NCBI GenBank assembly: GCA_965204465.1
Contig: CBDBES010000002.1
Span: 868,001 to 932,000, forward strand
Direction: 5' to 3'
Source: CBDBES01 sp965204465
Lineage (GTDB): Bacteria > Spirochaetota > Leptospiria > Turneriellales > CBDBES01
DNA length: 64,000 nt
The notes under the pieces are model-generated. The model searched no databases. It was not told the origin of the DNA and saw nothing but the letters and a program-made list of their open reading frames with translations. A program made the position numbers and the translations under genes. This document shows positions 1 to 8,286 of this stretch, in pieces; the stretch's first letter is position 1, and each line of letters starts with the position of its first letter.

Positions 1-965
1 TTTATAAAGGCATGTATATTCAGCCCCAGACTTTTCGCCTTTGATTCTGTGGTAAGGATCAATGCCCCCGCTCCATCTGAACGAGGGCAGGCATTGAATA
101 GAGAGATAGTCGCCTTTGAAGTATTTTCATCGTATTCTTTGCCTATCCATGATCCGTATTTTGCATAGAATTTCTTTAGGCTTGTATGGGGGGGCATGTC
201 AAAGATAGGAGATACCCTTGCAAATCTTTCTGGCTTTCGGATTAGACCTACTTTGCTCATTATATATTCATCTTTATCTAATACCCCTTTTTCATGTTGT
301 ATGGGTAAAAGATAGGGATCATAATCTCCATTTATCAAGGCATTATATGTTTTTGAATAGGAGGAATGGGCATATTCATCTAATTCTTCTTTACTGAGTC
401 CTAATTTTTGCGCAACCACTTCTCCTGTTTCTGCCATGTTGGCATTTCTAACTGGATCAGTAAGGCCCTCTTCTACAGAATCTATAATTTCCACTTCTTC
501 TTTGATCGAATCCCAATTTTGAATGATCTTAGCCGAATTAGCCGTTTTAGAATTCCAGGATGCATGATTGAAATAAACAGGCATATTGCTCATGGACTCC
601 TGGCCTACCACTAATATGATTTCATTTTCTTCTAGCAAAATTCTTCTAGCGGCCTCGCTAATGGCTTCATAGCCAGAGACACAATTATTGGATATACAAG
701 CAGCTGTAGAATCAATCGGCAAGCCAAGTTTAACCGAAAGAACTCTGGCAGCATTAGGAGCCTTGGAAGATTGAAATATTTCACCTACAATGACACCATC
801 TATATTTTCTTTTTTAATATTCTCTTTTTTAAAGATTTGTTCTGCCAATTTAGAAGAAAGCTCAATAGATTGAAATTTAGATAAACTCTTCCCAGACTGT
901 CCAAAAGGAGTTCGAATTGCTCCTCCAATAACCAGCCTGTCTCCATTACTCTTTTGAAATTTCAT
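1..965 (-). CDS. Thiolase (acetyl-CoA acetyltransferase family), C-terminus cut by window edge
   Basis: I read this by hand from the ATG at 965; the frame stays open for 321 codons to base 1, so about 70 C-terminal residues of a usual 390-residue thiolase lie outside. The N-terminus contains GGAIRTPFG, and the nucleophile cysteine is C95 in NNCVSGYEA, the thiolase active-site signature. The later segments around QESMSNMP and MAETGE also fit the family. Thiolases make or cleave acetoacetyl-CoA or 3-ketoacyl-CoA, so the role is fatty-acid degradation or acetoacetyl-CoA metabolism; chain-length preference cannot be read from the sequence. The second catalytic Cys/His region is not visible because of the truncation. 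Confidence 0.9.
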   Translation of the reverse strand, partial: MKFQKSNGDRLVIGGAIRTPFGQSGKSLSKFQSIELSSKLAEQIFKKENIKKENIDGVIVGEIFQSSKAPNAARVLSVKLGLPIDSTAACISNNCVSGYEAISEAARRILLEENEIILVVGQESMSNMPVYFNHASWNSKTANSAKIIQNWDSIKEEVEIIDSVEEGLTDPVRNANMAETGEVVAQKLGLSKEELDEYAHSSYSKTYNALINGDYDPYLLPIQHEKGVLDKDEYIMSKVGLIRKPERFARVSPIFDMPPHTSLKKFYAKYGSWIGKEYDENTSKATISLFNACPRSDGAGALILTTESKAKSLGLNIHAFI

Positions 966-1053
966 AGTACTGGTTCTTTATAGCAAAAATTCTATTGAAT
1001 TATATTCTATAGAATTTATTAAATTCATAGATGTATATACTAAAAAAATGTAT

Positions 1054-1126
<73 letters not shown>

Positions 1127-1189
1127 AACAAAAGGTTTTACATCTTTCGATAATCCTGATCTCTTTTTTCGTCTATCAATTTTGCTAAC

Positions 1190-1195
1190 ATTATA
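1190..1195 (-). promoter_or_regulatory. Possible -10 box for the tRNA-Ala transcript
   Basis: The minus strand reads TATAAT about 64 nt upstream of the tRNA 5' end. The hexamer 17 nt further upstream (TTAAAA) is a poor -35, while a better TTGACT is spaced about 23 nt away. A promoter is plausible but the -35 assignment is uncertain. Confidence 0.3.
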
Positions 1196-1524
1196 CAGAG
1201 TCTAAATTGAACTTTTAAAGTCAAGTTTTTCTTAATAAATACTAGAGAAATAAGACTATAAAAAAGTAGCTCTGTAGTACATTTTTCGGATAAAAAATTG
1301 ATTGATCGTAATATAAATTATCTATGATTTGATTTTTAAGAGAATTAATTTACGATCAAATCAATTGGAATTCGTTGGCACTAAGACCGATGTTTTATAG
1401 AAAATAAAAAAGCAAATTATAGAGTTCTCCAGAAAAAAACAAATAAAAAATGAACTCTAATATTTTAGCCATATCCACTATTTAAAAAACAGAAGAGTGG
1501 ATCCACCAAAATAGGAAAACTGGC

Positions 1525-1548
1525 TTTTTTCACCCTACAGGCACAGGT
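1525..1548 (-). repeat. Dispersed intergenic element, copy 1
   Basis: The minus strand reads ACCTGTGCCTGTAGGGTG followed by A6. Nearly the same string occurs on the plus strand at 21444-21467, and a more diverged copy on the minus strand at 12080-12101. Each copy lies downstream of, and in the same direction as, the preceding gene (here the lipoprotein ending at 1613). Confidence 0.55.
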
Positions 1549-1612
1549 ATTACTTCTTTAGTATCAAGGAGTATATTAACGGTCAATTTACAGTTGCCTA
1601 ATTTAGACAATA

Positions 1613-2071
1613 TTAAGGACAATCTAGTTCGGCAACTCCTAAATGAATATTACCCATAAAACGGCGTTGATCTCCTGTTCTTTTAGAGTCCAGATCAAAT
1701 GTTTGGTCTTCACATTTTTTGTTAAAACTATAATCATCGTCATCTGAGTCTACACTTTCACAAGTACTCCCAGTTGCATAAACATTATTAACTCTTAATC
1801 TACATAGGCGAGCAAATTCAGTCTCTTCTGGTCTACCATCAGCTCCAAAATTGACTTCTCCTGTATTGGTCTCATAGCACTTCTGACTAATAAGAGCACT
1901 ACTAGTTCCTTTGATTGCACAGACTTGTTCAAAGGTACCATCATTCTCATTGCCATTTGGATCCATCATTTGTGGATCATCCCCATTGCCATTTGAATCT
2001 TCATTATCACAATGCAAAAAGAAACTGATTGCAATGAAAACCATCATAATAAAAATATTAAATTTTTTCAT
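1613..2071 (-). CDS. Small predicted lipoprotein, function unknown
   Basis: The 152-residue product starts MKKFNIFIMM, has a hydrophobic stretch and a lipobox-like FFLHC with lipidation Cys21, typical of the relaxed spirochaete lipobox. The mature part opens with an acidic Asp/Asn/Gly-rich linker (residues 22-45), then has five or more cysteines that could form disulfides in the periplasm or at the surface. I recognise no domain. A ribosome-binding site (GGAGAATAA) precedes the ATG. The first 27 nt after the start codon region are copied in inverted orientation 125 bp upstream (2194-2220). Confidence 0.75.
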   Translation of the reverse strand: MKKFNIFIMMVFIAISFFLHCDNEDSNGNGDDPQMMDPNGNENDGTFEQVCAIKGTSSALISQKCYETNTGEVNFGADGRPEETEFARLCRLRVNNVYATGSTCESVDSDDDDYSFNKKCEDQTFDLDSKRTGDQRRFMGNIHLGVAELDCP

Positions 2072-2220
2072 TTATTCTCCTCTCAAATAGTATTATTTGT
2101 AATCATTTAAACACAACAGAATAGAACATTTAAGACAATGTACTATTATAATTGCTTCAGTATCTCTATATAATAGCTTCTCATTGTGTCAATAAAAAAT
2201 TTAATATTTTTATTATGATG
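2042..2220. repeat. 27-bp perfect inverted repeat (2042-2068 / 2194-2220)
   Basis: The sequence encoding KFNIFIMM of the lipoprotein on the minus strand (2042-2068) occurs perfectly on the plus strand at 2194-2220. The copies face each other across a 125-bp spacer, so the start of the lipoprotein has been copied to the front of the transposase remnant. The match stops at ATGATG on both sides. Confidence 0.85.
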
Positions 2221-2850
2221 TTTTCCCGTATTCTGGGAGATAATCTTGATAAGAATCACGAAATTTATGCATTTGTTAAGCTTTTGGATACAGAAGATGA
2301 TTTGATGTTAAAGAAAGCAGAGAAATACATGAAGATAAAGGAATGCCTTAAGAGAGCAGAAGAATTTTCTCTCGATTCTAAAATAAACCTTACTGACGAT
2401 GATGGAAAATTCATGAAACGGAATGGAAAAATATCTCAAAGTTATAATATACAAGCATCTTCTTCTGAAGGTTATATTGTAGCGATTGATATTGCGGAAA
2501 GTAATGCAGAAAATGATTTAAAGCAATTGGTTCCGATATTGTCCCAGGTAGAAAGAAATGTAGGAAAGAGAATAGAGAAAGCCTCTGCTGAAACTATTTT
2601 TGGGATTCTAAAACAGACTAAAAACTTTAGGGAACAAAAAATACGATATAGATTACAATGTAGTAAATTATTCTTCTGTGTTGAGGCACAGGCTCCCTAT
2701 TTCATCAATTATATTGACAAAATGAGTCAGTTTGAAATTGTCTATTCCTACAAAACAATTCATAGGGCTACCTCCTATTATGTTATTGTTTTAAAGGCTT
2801 CTACTGCACCACTATATTGCTTTTTTAATCAACCCACTATAAACAGTTAG
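2152..2850 (+). pseudogene. Decayed IS1182-type transposase fragment
   Basis: The open frame is 232 codons, far below a complete IS1182 transposase (about 450-500). Residues about 60-150 resemble the central DDE part of that family: an acidic/lysine-rich helix, then TDDDGKFMKRNGKISQSYN (usual TDPDARFMK..G...YN.Q), a D-x-N-D region and QLVPILSQVE. The position where the family has ADAGY reads ASAETIFG, so a catalytic Asp is missing. Residues 1-31 are not transposase; they include the copied KKFNIFIMM segment. The C-terminal 70 residues match nothing that I recognise. It is a dead remnant. Bases 2681-2695 match the arms of the large palindrome at 40604-40666. Confidence 0.7.
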
Positions 2851-3030
2851 AAGCACTGGAGAAGCAGTTGTTCCGTAAGCCTTCTTAATCTATCAAGATC
2901 AAGAGGCATGGCATTCTTATCTTTCTCCAGTGGTCAGTTTATTATCAATAGATAAAAGAGGTAGCTTTTCATATAATGGCATTCTACTTTTATGTATGCC
3001 ATACAAAACATAAAGATCAATTCTATTATT

Positions 3031-4140
3031 CTAATGGGGATCGAATCTGGGAATATATTGCAAGATCATATCTGTAATTTTTTCATGAGCATCTAAAGGG
3101 ATGCTATGTTTTTGCATATTATCCCTTATGGATACAAACTCTTTGCTTATCAATATATTTTTGATTTCCTCTAAAGAATTCTCTGCATCAAAAGGACGAA
3201 TATCCACTATGGCAGCCAGTCCTTTTTTCTTTAGAAATAATGCATTCTCTTTTTGATGATTGTGAGTGGCATAAGGATAAGGCAAAAAAATAGCCGGTTT
3301 TCTGCTACTTAATATTTCAAATAACATGCTACTCCCTGAACGGGATATAACACAATCGGATTTCATTAAAAATTTTTTCATGTCATTGATAAAAGAATAA
3401 ACTTCATCTTTCTTTCTCCTCTTAGATATTATTTTTTTAAAATACTTTTCGCCTGTTGAAATGAATATCTTTGTTTTAGCGAAAAAGCTGTCTTCTATCA
3501 TTTTTAAATAAAGTTCATTCAGGTCATTTGCCCCCTGACTACCCCCTATGATGAATATAGTTTTAGGCAGAATTTTAGCTTTAGAAAGATGCTGAAATTC
3601 CTTTTTTTTAAATATTATTGATTCCCTTAATGGATTGCCAGAAATAACATAATTTTCCCAATGATGATCTATGGGGAAAGATAAAAATACTTTTTTAGCT
3701 CTTTTTTTAAAAAGTTTGTTGATTCTGCCTAATACAGTATTTTGTTCGCATATAAAATAAGGGACCCTATGAATTTTAGACCATACAAGCACATTAAAAA
3801 CAGGATAGCCTCCCATGGCTAAAACAGCACCAGGAGGATATTTTTTACGGAGACGGTTCAAAAAAGAAAGGGAATGTAAGAATGTAGAAATGAATGTAAA
3901 TATCTGCAAAACATTTCGAGGGATTCTTTCGGCCTTATAAGTAAATACATCAATATTTTTATGATCCTTCAATTTTTGTATATCCGGATAAGACATATCT
4001 TTTTCCAGGGTGATGAAAACAACAGAACATTTCTTTTTAATGAAGTTCATGGCTAAAGATGTAGCAGGTGCAATATGCCCACCTGTACCACCGGCACATA
4101 TCCATATTCTATGCCCTAAACGATTATTAAAATGATTCAT
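3031..4140 (-). CDS. murG: UDP-N-acetylglucosamine--N-acetylmuramyl-(pentapeptide) transferase MurG
   Basis: MurG transfers GlcNAc from UDP-GlcNAc to lipid I on the inner face of the cytoplasmic membrane, producing lipid II for peptidoglycan. The 369-residue length is normal for the family. The N-terminal glycine loop is ICAGGTGGHIAPA; the acceptor-side GGYPVF, the second G-loop IIGGSQGA, and the nucleotide-sugar motif SRSGSSMLFEIL followed by PAIFLPYPYATHNHQ are all present. The ATG overlaps the stop of the upstream HD-domain gene (ATGA), so the two are translationally coupled. Confidence 0.97.
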   Translation of the reverse strand: MNHFNNRLGHRIWICAGGTGGHIAPATSLAMNFIKKKCSVVFITLEKDMSYPDIQKLKDHKNIDVFTYKAERIPRNVLQIFTFISTFLHSLSFLNRLRKKYPPGAVLAMGGYPVFNVLVWSKIHRVPYFICEQNTVLGRINKLFKKRAKKVFLSFPIDHHWENYVISGNPLRESIIFKKKEFQHLSKAKILPKTIFIIGGSQGANDLNELYLKMIEDSFFAKTKIFISTGEKYFKKIISKRRKKDEVYSFINDMKKFLMKSDCVISRSGSSMLFEILSSRKPAIFLPYPYATHNHQKENALFLKKKGLAAIVDIRPFDAENSLEEIKNILISKEFVSIRDNMQKHSIPLDAHEKITDMILQYIPRFDPH

Positions 4141-5414
4141 GCTTTAGATGTTAATAATTCAGAATTGGAAAGTAGTTCCTTTACTCTTTTCTTTAATGTC
4201 TCTGTTTCATTGGAGAGTTTTTTGGATGATACTTCTTCTAATAGGATTTTTAATATTTGCCCCATTCCTGGCCCAGGCTCTATTCCTAGTTCCATCAACT
4301 GGTGGCCATCAATACCCAGATCAGTTACTTTAAGAACATTATCTTTCTGTTGAACATGCTGTATATGATTAACCAACATTTCAAGCCCTTTAGGAAAAGA
4401 TTTTTTCTTGCCAGAACCTTTTCTATCCGCAAGCCTAAGATCTATTAGACTCTGCAGATCTTTGAGGTCTATTTTCCTTAAAAATCTTCTTACCGTTTTA
4501 TCTGTCCATTCTTTCGTATAATGAAACATGTGATTTCTAACTAAAAATTTGATCTGCATCCCTATTTCTTTAGAGATGCCAAGCCTTTTCATGATCGGGA
4601 CCAACATCTTGGCGGATAAAATTTCATGGTTATGAAAACTGGCTTCACCATTTTCTTTTTCTTTTCTGGTAGGTACCTTACCAATATCATGCAATAAGGC
4701 TGCCCATCTTACGATCAAATCTGCCTTCATTGCCCCATCCAATGCCTTCAAAGAATGTTCATAAATATCATAGGCATGAAAGCGATTCTGGGTTAAATTT
4801 CTGCCAGATGTGAGCTCGGGTAGAAATTCTTGCAAAACTTTATGGGCATCCAGAAAAAGGAGGCCATAAGAAGGCTTTCTACCTAAAATGATCTTATTGA
4901 AAAAATTTCTTTTCTGAGAATAAGTAAGATTCTCTATTTCAAGTAATGCCTTTTTTAAACCCTCTTTAGATAAATCGGGATATTCCAGAAAAGGCCATCT
5001 GCTTAGGTCTGTTGCCGCTGCCAATATATCTTTTATGGAAAAGGTATCTTCAAAATATAATTTCAGGCCTTTAATTCTATATTTTTTATGAATTGATTTT
5101 CTACCTAATTTGAAGATCACTTCTTTAGAGTTTGACTCTAATTTGGGTAAAATGGAGACTATGTAAGAAGGATATTTTTGAATATATTTATTACTCCAAA
5201 CAGGATAAGAGTTTTCAAGTAGCTTTTTTAGTTTACTGAAATTTTCTTCAGAAATAAAAAATTCATAAGGAACTGTTTCTCTATAAAGATCATCCTCTTC
5301 CATTTTAGAATATTTGATAAAAAAAGAAGGTTTCTTTAAAAAAAGATATTCCAAACGTAGCCTGTATATATCATTTGGCTCTACAATATTTTTAAATTCT
5401 TTAAATGAGTTCAT
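4137..5414 (-). CDS. HD-domain protein related to CCA-adding enzyme/poly(A) polymerase C-terminal half
   Basis: The 425-residue product has a clear HD phosphohydrolase core: FHAYDIYEHSLKAL, then AALLHDIGKV (the HD pair) and HNHEILSA. This is followed by a tail like that of tRNA nucleotidyltransferases (LGIDGHQLMELGIEPGPGMG and an RVKELL end). The SYGLLFLDAHKVLQEFLPEL segment also matches the region before the HD domain in CCA-adding enzymes. The first 150 residues show no GGxxRD or DxD nucleotidyltransferase signature, so the catalytic head looks replaced or lost. It may act as a phosphohydrolase or RNA-binding protein rather than add CCA. It is coupled to murG by a 4-nt overlap. Confidence 0.8.
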   Translation of the reverse strand: MNSFKEFKNIVEPNDIYRLRLEYLFLKKPSFFIKYSKMEEDDLYRETVPYEFFISEENFSKLKKLLENSYPVWSNKYIQKYPSYIVSILPKLESNSKEVIFKLGRKSIHKKYRIKGLKLYFEDTFSIKDILAAATDLSRWPFLEYPDLSKEGLKKALLEIENLTYSQKRNFFNKIILGRKPSYGLLFLDAHKVLQEFLPELTSGRNLTQNRFHAYDIYEHSLKALDGAMKADLIVRWAALLHDIGKVPTRKEKENGEASFHNHEILSAKMLVPIMKRLGISKEIGMQIKFLVRNHMFHYTKEWTDKTVRRFLRKIDLKDLQSLIDLRLADRKGSGKKKSFPKGLEMLVNHIQHVQQKDNVLKVTDLGIDGHQLMELGIEPGPGMGQILKILLEEVSSKKLSNETETLKKRVKELLSNSELLTSKA

Positions 5415-5631
5415 ATTATATGAATATTTTTAACAATTATTTTGAAATTATCTTTCTCAAAAAGCAAAGAAAGGGCATGTATATGACCGTTTTTTACTAT
5501 GATCAAACAAAGTAATACTAAAATTTTTTATTATTTTAGACGTCAATCTTTATACATTCTGTATCTATTTAAAAAATAATAGTGGCTATTTCTCCTATAC
5601 TTTTTAAAACAAGCATATAAGGAAGAAAAGA

Positions 5632-5907
5632 ATGAATTTTTTACTTATTTTACTTTCTATTTCAATTGCATCATGTTTTTATAAAAATATAAAAATGGAC
5701 GAATGTGATAATACAAAGGGTAGATTTATAAATGGCAGGCGTTTTGTACCAAGTAGTTTTTTAAACGAAGAAAAAAAATGGTCGTATCCTTCATGGCATA
5801 AAGAAATTAAATTTAAAAAAAAGAACAACTGTATTCCTATTTCTTCTAAAATGACCTTAGAAGAAATAATTCATAAAGAAGATAGTATAATAGACTTAAA
5901 GCGCTGA
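5632..5907 (+). CDS. Small predicted lipoprotein
   Basis: The 91-residue product has a short signal and lipobox (MNFLLILLSISIASC, Cys15), and a basic mature part with a few cysteines. A good ribosome-binding site (AAGGAAG) lies before the ATG. It starts the thyA-folA run; its stop lies 6 nt before thyA, which suggests co-transcription, but no functional link is visible. No domain recognised. Confidence 0.65.
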   Translation: MNFLLILLSISIASCFYKNIKMDECDNTKGRFINGRRFVPSSFLNEEKKWSYPSWHKEIKFKKKNNCIPISSKMTLEEIIHKEDSIIDLKR

Positions 5908-5913
5908 TCATAA

Positions 5914-6708
5914 ATGCATCAATATTTAGGCCTTCTCCAAAATATACTCGACAAAGGTGTCTATAAAAAAGACCGAACTGGTACAGGATGCCTTAGCCTT
6001 TTTGGTTATCAAATGAAATTTGATCTTTCTAAAGGCTTTCCCCTGGTAACCACCAAAAAATTACATATAAAGTCTATTATATATGAGCTCATTTGGTTTT
6101 TAAAAGGGGATACGAATATTCATTTCCTAAATAAAAATGGGATAAGTATATGGGATGAATGGGCGGATGAAAATGGAGATCTGGGCCCTATCTACGGTAG
6201 CCAATGGAGGTCATGGTCTGCCCCGGATAATAAAAAGATTGATCAAATCGCTAATTTAATGAATGAACTCATAGAAAAACCCAACAGCAGAAGACTCCTG
6301 GTCAGCAGCTGGAATGTATCTGAATTAGATAAAATGGCTCTCCCCCCTTGCCATATATTATTTCAATTTTATGTAGCAGGGAATAAACTTTCTTGTCAGC
6401 TTTATCAAAGAAGCGCAGATGTCTTTTTAGGAGTGCCCTTTAATATTGCTTCTTATGCCTTATTAACACTCATGGTGGCTCAGGTGAGTGGTTTAGAAGC
6501 ACATGAATTTATACATACGCTTGGAGATGCACATATTTATTCTAATCACATAGAGCAATCTAAACTGCAACTTAAACGAAAACCATATCCAATGCCTTCG
6601 ATCTCTTTGAATCCCCAAAAAACTTCTATTTTTGATTTTGAATACGAGGATTTTGAATTGATAGATTATAAAGCGCACCCGCATATAAAGGCAAAAGTAT
6701 CAGTATGA
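5914..6708 (+). CDS. thyA: Thymidylate synthase ThyA
   Basis: It methylates dUMP to dTMP with methylene-tetrahydrofolate, leaving dihydrofolate for the next gene. The 264-residue length equals E. coli ThyA, and the catalytic cysteine is C146 in ALPPCHILFQFYV. Other family motifs are DRTGTG near the N-terminus, SWNVSELDKM, QRSADVFLGVPFNIASY and GDAHIYSNH. The stop codon overlaps the start of folA (ATGA), a standard folate-cycle operon pair. Confidence 0.98.
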   Translation: MHQYLGLLQNILDKGVYKKDRTGTGCLSLFGYQMKFDLSKGFPLVTTKKLHIKSIIYELIWFLKGDTNIHFLNKNGISIWDEWADENGDLGPIYGSQWRSWSAPDNKKIDQIANLMNELIEKPNSRRLLVSSWNVSELDKMALPPCHILFQFYVAGNKLSCQLYQRSADVFLGVPFNIASYALLTLMVAQVSGLEAHEFIHTLGDAHIYSNHIEQSKLQLKRKPYPMPSISLNPQKTSIFDFEYEDFELIDYKAHPHIKAKVSV

Positions 6709-7184
6709 AGATTTCTTTGATCGCGGCTGCATCGGAGAATTCTGTAATTGGTAAAAAAGGCAGCCTTCCATGGCATATCCCAAAGGATCTAAAAAGATTT
6801 AAAGAGATCACTACAGGACATCATATCATTATGGGCAGAAAAACCTTTGAATCTATGAAGAGGCCTCTTCCTAACAGAGTTTCTATTATATTGACCAGAC
6901 AAAAAGATTTTTCCGTTTTGGGTTTTCCAGAATGCATGGTGGTACATTCTCTTGAAGAAGCATTGAAAAAATGCCAAAGACTCGACGAGGTATTTATCAT
7001 TGGCGGGGAAAAGGTATTCGAATATGCTTTAGCCAAGAAATTAGTGGATAAGATATATTTAACCAGAATCCATAGTAAATATTCAGGGGACGCTTTCTTC
7101 CCCCCTATTGATGAGAAGAATTATAAGGTTACTCATAAGGAGAAACATGCAGAATTCTCCTTTATCAATTATGAACTCTTGTAA
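6705..7184 (+). CDS. folA: Dihydrofolate reductase
   Basis: It reduces dihydrofolate to tetrahydrofolate with NADPH, recycling the product of ThyA. The 159 residues are typical. The active-site segment is LPWHIPKDLKRFK with the acidic residue at D28; the NADPH-binding stretches MGRKTFESM, RVSIILTRQ and IIGGEKVF are intact. Its start overlaps the thyA stop by 4 nt. Confidence 0.97.
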   Translation: MKISLIAAASENSVIGKKGSLPWHIPKDLKRFKEITTGHHIIMGRKTFESMKRPLPNRVSIILTRQKDFSVLGFPECMVVHSLEEALKKCQRLDEVFIIGGEKVFEYALAKKLVDKIYLTRIHSKYSGDAFFPPIDEKNYKVTHKEKHAEFSFINYELL

Positions 7185-7198
7185 GGATATAGAGTTTA

Positions 7199-8164
7199 TT
7201 ATCTATTGGTCTGGTTCCCAGGTGTAACAGGAACTGCTCTATTTGGGGTCGATCTATTGTTGACTTTATTAGCTGATTCTTTTCTTTTTTTCAACTCTTT
7301 ATCATAATATTTTAAATCAATCTTTAAACTTATTTCGTCGCTATGAACTCTATTGAGAGCATCATTTGCATCGACTATATATTTCTCTGGAATCCTGGTA
7401 TCAAATACAGGATCCAGCTTCCTTTCCCGAAGATATGGATTACCTTCATGCCTGGAACTTTCTACTATTTTATGTCTATTGATCAATTGATATACAGCTA
7501 ATGCATTTCTCTTTGCCTGCCTGCATAGTTCTATCGCTCTCTGGTAATTGTCTACTTTTCTAAGACGAGAAGAGGATGATATTTGCTTTCCTTCTTCTAA
7601 ATATTTATCAAGATCAATGGCTTTTTTTCTTAATTGTTTTGCATATTGTATTAGTTGATAAGCATTATCCATATTTCCTATCATGGCTCGTTTGTCATAA
7701 GTAAAATGAAATTCTTTAGGGTCATAAAATGCCTTTTCATGAGGGGGTTCAATGTTGGTTAGCATTCTATCAATTATGGTACTGCTGCGGTGGTACTTGA
7801 CATCTATTTCGACTAAGGAAGAAATCGCTTCTTGCAGCATTTCATTCGTACGATCTATATAGTCCAGACTTGTTCTTTCGTATATTTCTTCAATAGTTTC
7901 CAGAATATTTGCAAATCCTCTATAAGCTCCTAAAAAATTATTTTCAAAATAAAGACTCAATGCCCTTCCATACTGAAATTTAAGTTCTTCATATTCTTTT
8001 TTTTGATCGGCATTGCCAAAATTAGCTACAGGAGTATTCAAAAAAATCAAATAATAAAGGTTTTTTACCCTTTGCTTCTTTGCTTTATCAATTACGGATT
8101 CTGAATATAATGAGTTCCCTGCAATGAAGAAAATAGTGATCAAAAGAAATATTTTATTTTTCAT
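7199..8164 (-). CDS. Predicted periplasmic or secreted helical protein, function unknown
   Basis: The frame is open from a TTG at 8176, but the ATG at 8164 gives the natural signal peptide MKNKIFLLITIFFIAGNSLYS, so I use that start (321 residues). After the signal the protein is almost entirely helical and charged (long Glu/Lys/Arg runs, tetratricopeptide-like spacing around residues 50-120 and 190-240), ending in a Pro/Asn/Arg-rich tail. No enzyme motif is seen. It converges on folA with a 14-bp gap and may be a spirochaete-specific periplasmic protein. Confidence 0.7.
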   Translation of the reverse strand: MKNKIFLLITIFFIAGNSLYSESVIDKAKKQRVKNLYYLIFLNTPVANFGNADQKKEYEELKFQYGRALSLYFENNFLGAYRGFANILETIEEIYERTSLDYIDRTNEMLQEAISSLVEIDVKYHRSSTIIDRMLTNIEPPHEKAFYDPKEFHFTYDKRAMIGNMDNAYQLIQYAKQLRKKAIDLDKYLEEGKQISSSSRLRKVDNYQRAIELCRQAKRNALAVYQLINRHKIVESSRHEGNPYLRERKLDPVFDTRIPEKYIVDANDALNRVHSDEISLKIDLKYYDKELKKRKESANKVNNRSTPNRAVPVTPGNQTNR

Positions 8165-8286
8165 ATTTGTACCCAATATATGTTTCGGCTAATGGACATA
8201 TATTACTTAATTCCAGAATCAAAAAATATACTCCTTATGTCAAACTTTTTTACTTTTATTGAAAAAATTAAAAATCATCTCTTAGG

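Larger units (their letters stand above)
1127..1612. other. Gene-free spacer with several inverted repeats
   Basis: I see no gene in these 486 bases. There are three separate inverted repeats. Arms of 16-17 nt at 1296-1311 and 1350-1366 match with one bulged A around a 38-nt loop. Arms TAGAGTTC 1420-1427 and GAACTCTA 1452-1459 enclose a 24-nt loop. A 10-bp palindrome GTGGATCCAC lies at 1497-1506. Copy 1 of a dispersed element (1525-1548) is also here. It could hold a structured RNA, a decayed insertion element or terminators; none fits a known RNA family that I recognise. Confidence 0.5.
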
